From: an uncultured Selenomonadales bacterium
Lineage (GTDB): Bacteria > Bacillota > Negativicutes > Acidaminococcales > Acidaminococcaceae
Reading direction: 5' to 3'
Assembly: GCA_900316935.1 (NCBI GenBank)
Contig: ONEW01000025.1
Span: forward strand, 1 to 33,805
Length of the DNA stretch: 33,805 bases
The notes beneath the pieces are model-generated. The model made no database searches. It worked only from the letters and a program-made list of their open reading frames with translations, and was not told where the DNA came from. This document shows, piece by piece, positions 1-6,587 of the stretch. A program made the translations under genes and the position numbers. Position 1 is the first letter of the stretch. Each line of letters begins with the position of its first letter.

Positions 1-1
1 G

Positions 2-160
2 GGCGCCATCATCAGCGGCGGCAAGGGCACGGCGGCAGACAAGATCAAGGCCCTGAATGCGGCCGGCATCGAAGTGGCCGATACGGTGGCCCAGATCGGT
101 GAGACGGCGGTGCGCGTCCTGAAGAAGACCGGCATCTACGAGAAGTGCCATACCTGCTGA
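2..160 (+). CDS. sucD: Succinate--CoA ligase alpha subunit, C-terminal fragment
   Basis: Only the last 52 codons and a TGA stop lie in the window; the gene starts before base 1. The visible protein begins [15 protein letters not shown] and ends in [12 protein letters not shown]. The glycine-rich [11 protein letters not shown] segment followed by the 'A-GI-VA-T---IGETV' pattern is typical of the C-terminus of succinyl-CoA synthetase alpha subunits, which carry the CoA-binding fold and the phosphohistidine. The enzyme makes succinate and ATP/GTP from succinyl-CoA. The tail after GETAV looks slightly longer than in the textbook enzymes. A related CoA-ligase alpha subunit cannot be excluded from so short a piece. 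A strong hairpin follows at 227-263. Confidence 0.85.
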   Translation, partial: GAIISGGKGTAADKIKALNAAGIEVADTVAQIGETAVRVLKKTGIYEKCHTC

Positions 161-226
161 GCGGGGAAGGGGCTGTTCCCGGAATCCGCGAAGTTGTAAA
201 TAATTTTACAATTCCATCGGACAATG

Positions 227-270
227 CTCCCCGGTCGGCCCAAATCGGGCCGGAACCGGGGAGTCTTGTT
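227..270 (+). terminator. Terminator-like hairpin after sucD
   Basis: CTCCCCGGT (227-235) pairs perfectly with ACCGGGGAG (255-263). Inside it GGCCC and GGGCC can extend the stem around an AAAT loop. The tail TCTTGTT is only moderately T-rich. It sits 67 bases after the sucD stop and fits Rho-independent termination of the operon that ends with sucD. Confidence 0.7.
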
Positions 271-299
271 GACGGGGAAGGCGTTCTGCCTTACAATAT

Positions 300-360
300 A
301 AAAAAGGGATATCCTCTAAACTGCACATTCAAAGGCGAACTGCAGTTAAGCGGGTATCCC
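300..360 (-). terminator. Long two-part hairpin with T-tract on the minus strand
   Basis: GGGATATCC (306-314) pairs with GGGTATCCC (352-360) with one G-T pair, and inside it ACTGCA (320-325) pairs with TGCAGT (341-346). Read on the minus strand the stem is followed at once by six T, as in a Rho-independent terminator. This suits the minus-strand gene that ends at 408. On the plus strand the stem is followed by TATGTTTTTA, so it may work weakly in both directions. Confidence 0.65.
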
Positions 361-407
361 TATGTTTTTACAGGAACCGGCCGTAGCAGCCCCAAGGGGC
401 CTTTTCC

Positions 408-779
408 TTACTTTCCGGCCTGCGGTGCTTCCGGTTCACCGTCTTCCTGGTTGAAATAGAAGGCGGGGGAAGGATAATAAAATTCGCAATGTTCGAAATT
501 CATCGTTTCCGTGGTGAATTTGTCCAGAACGGCGCGGGAAACGCCTTCCTCGAAGTCTACGACGGTGTTCTTGCTGATGTTGGCGTCTTCTACGATGATG
601 AGCAGGTACGGGTTGGCTTCCGGTGCATCGGGCGGAACCTGGCGGCGGTCCAGGGGCAGGCCCGGGACAATCAGGATCTGGCCGGCATCTTCTCCATTGG
701 CGTCGGTCAGGCGCGCACGGTAGAAGTTGTTGTACAAGGTGCGGGCCAGACGAAGGTTATAAACGGAATAACTGTTCAT
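408..779 (-). CDS. Hypothetical protein, 123 aa
   Basis: I do not recognise this family. The start ATG at 779 is preceded by AGGAAG at good spacing and by a plausible promoter at 813-842, so the gene is likely real. The product is acidic and apparently soluble, with no signal peptide or membrane segment. It has a predicted alpha/beta character: a basic, Tyr/Arg-rich N-terminus (MNSYSVYNLRLARTLYNNF), a strand-like stretch LLIIVEDANI near residues 58-67, then VVDFEEGVSRAVLDKF. The tail is rich in Pro, Glu and Gly. It stands alone, convergent with sucD and divergent from the TAXI transporter unit. Six Tyr/Phe in a short C-terminal patch (CEFYYPSPAFYFN) are unusual. No function is proposed. Confidence 0.7.
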   Translation of the reverse strand: MNSYSVYNLRLARTLYNNFYRARLTDANGEDAGQILIVPGLPLDRRQVPPDAPEANPYLLIIVEDANISKNTVVDFEEGVSRAVLDKFTTETMNFEHCEFYYPSPAFYFNQEDGEPEAPQAGK

Positions 780-812
780 TTTGTTACACTTCCTTTAAAG
801 TTTTTATACAAC

Positions 813-842
813 ATTATATTAGCACAAAACCGGCCCAGTGAA
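813..842 (-). promoter_or_regulatory. Promoter for the 123-aa hypothetical gene
   Basis: On the minus strand TTCACT (842-837) is separated by 18 bases from a perfect TATAAT (818-813), which lies 34 bases upstream of the ATG at 779. Confidence 0.6.
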
Positions 843-951
843 AAGGGGCAGGCTCTGCATTTTGTATACATCATACTTTTCTAAATTTGTATTTTTTTGC
901 AGGAGTTTAACGCCCGACGGCGAAAATATAAACAGTACTAGTAGAATCTGC

Positions 952-980
952 TTGAGGCGGAACCGGGAATTTGTTATAAA
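952..980 (+). promoter_or_regulatory. Promoter of the TAXI transporter unit
   Basis: TTGAGG (952-957), a 17-base spacer, and TATAAA (975-980). This is a near-consensus vegetative promoter about 70 bases before the ATG at 1050. Confidence 0.7.
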
Positions 981-1004
981 ATGCATGGTTTTTCGCATTT
1001 TATA
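975..1004. promoter_or_regulatory. 10-bp perfect inverted repeat over the -10 box (operator or leader hairpin)
   Basis: TATAAAATGC (975-984) is repeated in inverted form as GCATTTTATA (995-1004) with a 10-base spacer, so the half-sites are two helical turns apart. The left arm contains the -10 box of the TAXI promoter and the right arm covers the expected transcription start. This geometry suits a dimeric repressor. As RNA the complete hairpin would need transcription to start upstream of the arm, which makes an operator more likely than a leader structure. Confidence 0.5.
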
Positions 1005-1049
1005 TAAAAATTGCGGCGCATAAGGTTATGTGACAAGGAGGGGTTATTT

Positions 1050-2030
1050 ATGAAGAAGTTGTTAGCGTTCCTCGTGGCGTTCTGCGTCATCGGGTCTGTT
1101 TTGGCAGGCTGCGGTGGCGGCGGAGACAAGAAGGATGCCGGTAAGGCGGCGGACGGTGGCAAGAAGTTCATCAACATCGCCACCGGCGGCACGGCCGGCA
1201 CGTATTACCCGCTGGGCGGTGCCTTGGCCGATATCCTGAACAAGAACATGAAGGGTGCGAATGCATCAGCTCAGTCCACGGGCGCTTCCGTAGCAAACGT
1301 CAACCTGCTGAAGGATGGCAAAGTGGATATCGCCTTCATCCAGAACGATATTGCCTATTATGCCGTCAACGGCGTGGAAATGTTCAAGGATAAGAAAGTT
1401 CCCGGCCTGAAAGGCCTGGCAACCCTGTATCCTGAAACCATCCAGATTGTAACCACCAAGAAGAGCGGCGTCAAGACGCTGGCTGACATCAAAGGTAAAC
1501 GCGTGGCCGTAGGCGCTGCCGGATCCGGCACAGAAGCCAACGCCCGCCAGATCCTGAACATGGCCGGCATCGACTATAAAGACATCAAAGTACAGTACCT
1601 GTCCTTCGGCGAAGCTGCTTCCGCCCTGAAAGACGGCAACGTCGACGTAGCGTTTGTAACCGCCGGTCATCCGACTGCAGCCATCCAGGACCTGTCCACG
1701 CAGCATGAAGTCGTGCTGATTCCGGTTGACGCCGCCATGGCTGACAAGCTGATTGCCAAGTATCCGTATTACACCAAGCTGGTCATTCCTGCCAATACCT
1801 ACAACAAAGTCGCAACCGATACGCCGGCCGTCGCAGTCCGCTGCATGCTGGCCGTTACCGACAAGATGGACGCCGACACCGGTTATGCGGTCGTCAAGGC
1901 CCTGTATGGCAACCTGGACCGCATGAAGGCAGCCCACAATGTTGGCAAGAACATCACCAAGGATTCTGCCCAGGATGGTATGTCCATTCCTCTGAATGCC
2001 GGCGCGGAAAAATTCTTCAAAGAGAAATAA
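1050..2030 (+). CDS. TAXI-family TRAP transporter substrate-binding lipoprotein
   Basis: 326 aa. The start ATG at 1050 is chosen because AAGGAGGGG lies 6 bases before it and a proper signal peptide follows; an upstream in-frame start at 1011 has neither. Residues 1-20 form a lipoprotein signal (hydrophobic core LLAFLVAFCVIGSVLAGC, lipobox LAGC), followed by a Gly/Lys linker. The mature part starts with NIATGGTAGTYYPLGGALADIL, the hallmark of TAXI binding proteins, and continues with QSTGASVANVNLL, DIAFIQNDIAYYA and VAVGAAGSGTEANARQIL. TAXI proteins deliver glutamate-, dicarboxylate- or similar organic-acid ligands to a fused TRAP permease, which is encoded just downstream. Residues alone do not reveal the ligand. 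The protein would be anchored outside the cytoplasmic membrane. Confidence 0.93.
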   Translation: MKKLLAFLVAFCVIGSVLAGCGGGGDKKDAGKAADGGKKFINIATGGTAGTYYPLGGALADILNKNMKGANASAQSTGASVANVNLLKDGKVDIAFIQNDIAYYAVNGVEMFKDKKVPGLKGLATLYPETIQIVTTKKSGVKTLADIKGKRVAVGAAGSGTEANARQILNMAGIDYKDIKVQYLSFGEAASALKDGNVDVAFVTAGHPTAAIQDLSTQHEVVLIPVDAAMADKLIAKYPYYTKLVIPANTYNKVATDTPAVAVRCMLAVTDKMDADTGYAVVKALYGNLDRMKAAHNVGKNITKDSAQDGMSIPLNAGAEKFFKEK

Positions 2031-2068
2031 CGCCTGCTGTGCAAGGAATCTGAAGGCGGATAGTTCAA

Positions 2069-2608
2069 ATGTTCCTGTTTAACCCAGACCGGACCCCGGT
2101 GTCCACCGGGACCCGGTCTTTTTTAAGAAGACCGGTTTCTGCGATTTTGGTAGTGCTTTTTGTTTTATTAGTGCTGCTCGGATGGTATGGAAACCAGCTG
2201 ATCATCGCAATCATACCGGAAAACGGACTTCCGGCCCGGACCTTTTACGTAGGGAAGGGCGGGGAATGGAGCTACCATTATACCCATTCGGTGCAGTTGA
2301 CCCCGTGCGACGAGTATTTCCGTATCAACGGACCGGACGACATGGTGATGACCCACACCGTGTACCAGTCTTTCGGCGTCGGCCTTCCGTATGACCCGAA
2401 GGACGGGAAGTTTACCGCCTTGGAGAAAGAGGGCAAGTTCGAAATGGAGATGAACCGGCCGTACCGGTCTCTCCGGTTCCGGACCGCCGTGCAGGCGCGG
2501 CCCATGATTTTCCACGGTACGCAGGTATATGACCTCTGTAATCTGTATGGACAAGGAACCCTGGTGGAAGTCAGGGCCTTGAAACGATATCAGTACTGGC
2601 TGCTGTAG
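2069..2608 (+). CDS. DUF1850 protein of TAXI-TRAP transporters
   Basis: 179 aa. Start ATG at 2069, preceded by AAGGCGG at 2053-2059. Residues 25-45 (VSAILVVLFVLLVLLGWYGNQ) form one membrane segment. The outer part contains W-Y-YTHSVQLTPCDEYF, the conserved 'HS' patch of DUF1850 proteins. These small anchored proteins are often encoded between TAXI binding proteins and their fused TRAP permeases, as here; their role is not established. The first 20 codons overlap a terminator-like hairpin (2087-2124), so either the hairpin tunes read-through or the real start is further down, for example the TTG near 2150. No good ribosome site is seen at such a later start, so I keep 2069. Confidence 0.8.
   Translation: MFLFNPDRTPVSTGTRSFLRRPVSAILVVLFVLLVLLGWYGNQLIIAIIPENGLPARTFYVGKGGEWSYHYTHSVQLTPCDEYFRINGPDDMVMTHTVYQSFGVGLPYDPKDGKFTALEKEGKFEMEMNRPYRSLRFRTAVQARPMIFHGTQVYDLCNLYGQGTLVEVRALKRYQYWLL
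2087..2124 (+). terminator. Terminator-like hairpin inside the start of the DUF1850 gene
   Basis: GACCGG (2087-2092) pairs with CCGGTC (2113-2118) and CCCGGT (2095-2100) with ACCGGG (2105-2110), with an AC/AC internal loop and a GTCC tip, followed directly by six T (2119-2124). It has all the features of a Rho-independent terminator, yet lies 18 bases into the open frame of the next gene. It probably lets most transcripts stop after the binding-protein gene. Confidence 0.75.
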
Positions 2609-2642
2609 TATCTTTTGGAGATGGGAAAGGATGTGAGAACAG

Positions 2643-4601
2643 ATGGCTGATGAAACAAAAAAGACTACGGTGCCGGCAGAAATGTCGGCGGAAGAAGTGT
2701 TGAAGAAGTATGATAAGGAGTCCAACACCCGTGACCCCGAAGGCTTTTGGGGATATGTGATTTCCGCTATCTGTATTTTGTTCGCCGTGTTCCAGCTGTA
2801 CACGGCCATATTCGGTGTGCTGGATGCGCATCTGCAGCGCACCATCCACCTGGCTTTCGGGTTGAGTCTGATTTTCCTGCTGTATCCGGCCAGGAAGTCC
2901 TGGTCCCGCAAGAAGATGAATCCCCTGGATGTCATCCTGGCGGTTCTCAGTGTCTGCGCGACCATGTACCTTGTGGTTGATTATGACGAGCTGGTCCTGC
3001 GGTCAGGCATGAATACGCAGCAAGACGTCCTCATCGGTCTCGTCGGGACGATCCTGATTTTCGAAGCGGCCCGCCGCACCGTCGGCTGGCCCATGATCAC
3101 GGTGGCCCTGATTTTCGTGGCGTATGCCTTCCTCGGCCCCTATATGCCGGGCATCATGGCGCACCGCGGCGTCGGGTTCGACGAACTGATCAGCCACCTC
3201 TATTACACAACGGAAGGGATTTTCGGCGTCCCCATGGGCGTATCGTCGACCTTCATCTATTTGTTCATCCTTTTCGGTGCTTACCTGGAAGCGACAGGCT
3301 TGGGCAAGTTCTTCATCGATCTGGCCAACGCGCTGGCTGGCTGGGCTGTCGGCGGCCCTGCCAAGGTCGCCGTCCTGTCGTCCGGCCTGATGGGCACGGT
3401 TTCCGGCTCTTCTGTGGCGAACGTTGCCGGCACCGGTTCCTTCACAATTCCCATGATGAAGAAGCTGGGCTACCGTCCCTCCTTTGCCGGCGCCGTTGAA
3501 GCGGCTGCCTCAACGGGCGGGCAGCTGATGCCGCCTGTCATGGGCGCTGCTGCCTTCCTGATGGCTGAATTCGTCGGCACGCCGTACATCAACATCGTCA
3601 AGGCCGCCGTTATTCCGGCCATCCTGTATTACACGGGCATCTGGATCGGTGTCCATTACGAAGCCAAGAAATACGGCTTGAAAGGTACGCCGCGGGACCA
3701 GCTGCCGAAGTTCGGTGTGCTGCTGAAGGAGAAGGGCCATCTGGCCATTCCCCTGATCGTCATCGTCTACCTGCTGGTTACGGGTTATACGCCGATGCGT
3801 GCCGCCCTGTACGCCATCGGCCTGACCATTGTCTGTGCCTGCCTGCGTAAAAGCACGCGCATCACCTTCAAAGACTTCGTCAACGGGTTGATCAGTGGCT
3901 CGAAGGGCGTCCTGGGCGTCCTCATTGCCTGTGCTACGGCCGGTATCATTATCGGTGTCGTGACGAAGACCGGCGTCGGCCTGAAGCTGGCGACGGCCCT
4001 TCTGGACCTGGCTGGCGGCAAACTGCTTCCGGCCATGTTCTTCACCATGATCACGTCCCTGATTCTGGGCATGGGCGTGCCCACGACGGCGAACTACGTC
4101 ATCACCTCGACCATTGCGGCCCCGGCCCTGGTACAGATGAACGTACCGGTCCTGGCAGCCCACATGTTCGCCTTCTACTTCGGCATTGTCGCCGACGTAA
4201 CGCCGCCTGTGGCCCTGGCCGCCTATGCGGGGTCCGGCATTGCCGGCGCCAACCCCATGAAGACCGGTGTCAACGCGGCCAAGCTGGCCATTGCGGCCTT
4301 CATCGTCCCGTACATCTTCGTACTGGCTCCGGAGCTGTTGATGATCAATGCCACGTTCCTGACGGTACTGCTGTCCACGATAACGGCTATCCTCGGCATG
4401 TGGGGGCTGTCCCTTGCCATGATCGGCTTCTGCCAGCATGTGCTGACAATTCTGCAGCGCATCGTGTTCTTCCTCGGCGGTCTCTGCCTGATCATCCCGG
4501 GGACCTACACCGACCTGGCCGGCCTGATCATCCTCGTGCTGTGCTTCCTGTGGCAGAAACGCAATAGCGGCGGTCCGTTGCAGAACCGTTCGGAAGATTA
4601 A
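2643..4601 (+). CDS. Fused TRAP transporter permease (4TM+12TM)
   Basis: 652 aa, highly hydrophobic throughout. It begins 34 bases after the DUF1850 stop, with AAAGGATG before the ATG. An N-terminal cytoplasmic segment of about 35 residues precedes a small-subunit-like (DctQ) block of four helices. The large-subunit-like (DctM) part follows, with the characteristic GLMGTVSGSSVANVAGTG (around residue 250), ASTGGQLMPPVMGAAAF, ILGMGVPTTANYVI and ADVTPPVALAAYAGSGI motifs. This arrangement and length match the fused permeases that partner TAXI binding proteins. It should import an organic anion using a Na+ or H+ gradient. The C-terminus has extra hydrophobic helices (about residues 560-640). Confidence 0.93.
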   Translation: MADETKKTTVPAEMSAEEVLKKYDKESNTRDPEGFWGYVISAICILFAVFQLYTAIFGVLDAHLQRTIHLAFGLSLIFLLYPARKSWSRKKMNPLDVILAVLSVCATMYLVVDYDELVLRSGMNTQQDVLIGLVGTILIFEAARRTVGWPMITVALIFVAYAFLGPYMPGIMAHRGVGFDELISHLYYTTEGIFGVPMGVSSTFIYLFILFGAYLEATGLGKFFIDLANALAGWAVGGPAKVAVLSSGLMGTVSGSSVANVAGTGSFTIPMMKKLGYRPSFAGAVEAAASTGGQLMPPVMGAAAFLMAEFVGTPYINIVKAAVIPAILYYTGIWIGVHYEAKKYGLKGTPRDQLPKFGVLLKEKGHLAIPLIVIVYLLVTGYTPMRAALYAIGLTIVCACLRKSTRITFKDFVNGLISGSKGVLGVLIACATAGIIIGVVTKTGVGLKLATALLDLAGGKLLPAMFFTMITSLILGMGVPTTANYVITSTIAAPALVQMNVPVLAAHMFAFYFGIVADVTPPVALAAYAGSGIAGANPMKTGVNAAKLAIAAFIVPYIFVLAPELLMINATFLTVLLSTITAILGMWGLSLAMIGFCQHVLTILQRIVFFLGGLCLIIPGTYTDLAGLIILVLCFLWQKRNSGGPLQNRSED

Positions 4602-4620
4602 GGGAAAATCGTCCGACTGT

Positions 4621-4653
4621 ATCCCGGAAAGGCTTGTCCTTTCCGGGATTTTT
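4621..4653 (+). terminator. Rho-independent terminator of the TRAP unit
   Basis: A perfect 12-bp stem, ATCCCGGAAAGG (4621-4632) with CCTTTCCGGGAT (4638-4649), a 5-base loop, and a T-rich tail (TTTTGTTTTTG). Confidence 0.92.
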
Positions 4654-4739
4654 GTTTTTGTATGGAAATAAGCATTTTTTACATAAAAAACGCTGGCGGT
4701 TTCACAGTTTTTTCACATTTAGGACCGGGGCGGGGAAAC

Positions 4740-4751
4740 AAACAATTGTTT
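4740..4751. promoter_or_regulatory. 12-bp palindrome over the -35 region before RNase J
   Basis: AAACAATTGTTT is a perfect palindrome. Its right half is the presumed -35 hexamer of the promoter at 4746-4774. It is a possible operator, but AT-rich palindromes of this size can also arise by chance. Confidence 0.35.
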
Positions 4752-4774
4752 TTGCGAAATGTTTGCGGTATAAT
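4746..4774 (+). promoter_or_regulatory. Promoter of the RNase J gene
   Basis: TTGTTT (4746-4751), 17 bases, then a perfect TATAAT (4769-4774), about 80 bases before the TTG start at 4856. Confidence 0.65.
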
Positions 4775-4843
4775 ATCGTAAGAGTTAAGGAACGGCTGCA
4801 ATACTTATTTAATAGAAAGATTTGCGATCGGAAATACACATAT

Positions 4844-4858
4844 GGAGGTATAGTTTTG
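4844..4858 (+). promoter_or_regulatory. Ribosome site that fixes a TTG start
   Basis: GGAGG at 4844-4848, 7 bases, then TTG at 4856-4858. No ATG or GTG follows in frame before the conserved RNase J N-terminus, so the TTG is used. Confidence 0.8.
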
Positions 4859-6520
4859 GAGAAAAATCAAAAAAAAGTCAACATCATTCCTTTAGGCGGT
4901 CTGGGCGAAATCGGCAAGAACATGACCGTGTTCCGTTATGGCAATGACATGATCCTGCTCGATGCGGGCCTCATGTTCCCCGAAGACGATATGCTGGGCA
5001 TCGACCTGGTCATCCCGGATATCACCTACCTGGTGGAGAACCAGGATAAACTGAGGGGCATCTTCCTGACCCATGGTCACGAAGACCATATCGGCGCCCT
5101 TCCTTACATTTTGAAACAGTTGGACGTGCCTGTCTACGGTACCGCATTAACTCTCGGTATCCTGGAAGGAAGACTGGAAGAGGCGGGTGTGTCCACCGCC
5201 AACCTGAATGCCATCAAATCGGGCGACCGCATCCGTGCAGGTGCCTTCAAACTGGAATTCATGCGGGTCAACCACAGCATACCCGATGCCATCGGCATCG
5301 CCATCCACACGCCCATCGGCCTGATCATCCATACGGGCGACTTCAAGATCGACCAGACGCCTGTCGACGGGCAGGTCATGGAACTGAACCGGTTTGCCGA
5401 GTACGGTGACCGCGGCGTGCTCCTGCTCATGGCGGACAGCACCAATGCGGAACGGCCCGGCTATACGCCGAGTGAAAAGATGGTGGGCGAGACGTTCGAC
5501 AACGAGTTCCGCCATGCGGAAAACCGTATCATCATCGCCACCTTCTCGTCCAACGTGCACCGTATCCAGCAGATCTGCGACACGGCGGTGCGCTATAAAC
5601 GCAAAGTGGCCGTCATCGGCCGCAGCATGCAGAACGTGGTGCGCATCTCCCTGGAACTGGGGTACCTGAAGGTGTCCGAAGGGACCATCATCGATATCGA
5701 TGAAACGCGCAACTACACGAATGATAAGATCGTCATCATCTGCACCGGCAGCCAAGGGGAACCTATGTCCGCCCTGACCCGCATGTCCATGGGGGAAAAC
5801 CGCAAGGTGCAGATTGTACCGGGAGACACGGTCATCATTTCAGCCTCTCCCATTCCCGGCAACGAAAAGATGGTTTCCAACACGATCAACCATCTGTACA
5901 TGCTCGGCGCCGAAGTGGTCTATGAAAAAGCCAACGGCGTCCATGTTTCCGGCCATGCCAGCCAGGAAGAACTGAAGATCATGCAGAATCTCGTACGTCC
6001 GAAGTTCTTTATGCCGGTGCACGGCGAATACCGTCACCTCATCAAACATGCCGGTCTGGCCGTGGCCCGCGGCATGGACAAGAAGCACATCGTCATTGCC
6101 GAAAACGGGGCCGTTGTGGAACTGACCCGCGACAAGATCGGCATCAACGGAAAAGTGCAGGCCGGCAAGGTGCTGATTGACGGGCTGGGCGTCGGCGATG
6201 TGGGCAATATCGTGCTCCGTGACCGGCGGCAGCTGTCCCAGGATGGCATCATGATCGTCGTCGTGGGGATTGACAAGGCCACAAACCGCGTCACCAGCGG
6301 GCCGGACATCGTGTCCCGCGGATTCGTCTATGTGCGGGAAGCCGAAGACCTGATGGACCAGGCGAAGGTGAAGGTACAGGATGCCCTCAACAAATGCGAG
6401 GACAACAAGGTGACGGAGTGGTCCGCCATCAAGGGCGCCATCCGTGACAGCCTCAGCCGTTTCCTCTTCGACAAGACGAGAAGACGTCCGATGATTTTAC
6501 CGATCATTATGGAAGTTTAA
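4856..6520 (+). CDS. rnj: Ribonuclease J
   Basis: 554 aa, the usual length of RNase J. The open frame extends upstream to 4634, but those residues are unlike the family and cross the terminator and promoter. The protein opens with KVNIIPLGGLGEIGKNMTV and carries the metallo-beta-lactamase motif HGHEDH at residues 73-78 (zinc ligands His73, His75, Asp77, His78). Further signatures are IIHTGDFKIDQ, the beta-CASP part (LLLMADSTNAERPGYTPSE, IIATFSSNVHRIQQI), and the C-terminal HVSGHASQEELKIM and MPVHGEYRHL. It degrades and matures RNA by 5'-3' exo- and endonuclease action. Only one copy is visible, so J1 versus J2 cannot be decided. Confidence 0.95.
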   Translation: MEKNQKKVNIIPLGGLGEIGKNMTVFRYGNDMILLDAGLMFPEDDMLGIDLVIPDITYLVENQDKLRGIFLTHGHEDHIGALPYILKQLDVPVYGTALTLGILEGRLEEAGVSTANLNAIKSGDRIRAGAFKLEFMRVNHSIPDAIGIAIHTPIGLIIHTGDFKIDQTPVDGQVMELNRFAEYGDRGVLLLMADSTNAERPGYTPSEKMVGETFDNEFRHAENRIIIATFSSNVHRIQQICDTAVRYKRKVAVIGRSMQNVVRISLELGYLKVSEGTIIDIDETRNYTNDKIVIICTGSQGEPMSALTRMSMGENRKVQIVPGDTVIISASPIPGNEKMVSNTINHLYMLGAEVVYEKANGVHVSGHASQEELKIMQNLVRPKFFMPVHGEYRHLIKHAGLAVARGMDKKHIVIAENGAVVELTRDKIGINGKVQAGKVLIDGLGVGDVGNIVLRDRRQLSQDGIMIVVVGIDKATNRVTSGPDIVSRGFVYVREAEDLMDQAKVKVQDALNKCEDNKVTEWSAIKGAIRDSLSRFLFDKTRRRPMILPIIMEV

Positions 6521-6532
6521 TATAGTTCAGTA

Positions 6533-6562
6533 AGGGACGGGTCTCTTTCCAGGCTCGTCCCT
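6533..6562 (+). terminator. Hairpin after RNase J (weak terminator)
   Basis: AGGGACG (6533-6539) pairs with CGTCCCT (6556-6562). There is no T-run after it, so termination is likely weak and ftsK may be read through. Confidence 0.35.
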
Positions 6563-6587
6563 AACATGTCATTTAAAGGGGCGTGCC

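Noticed and set aside
145..459. 104-codon plus-strand frame after sucD
   Set aside because: It crosses two strong hairpins, has no ribosome site and no protein-like composition.
4634..4855. N-terminal extension of RNase J by 74 codons
   Set aside because: It crosses the upstream terminator and the promoter, and the TTG at 4856 has a perfect ribosome site.
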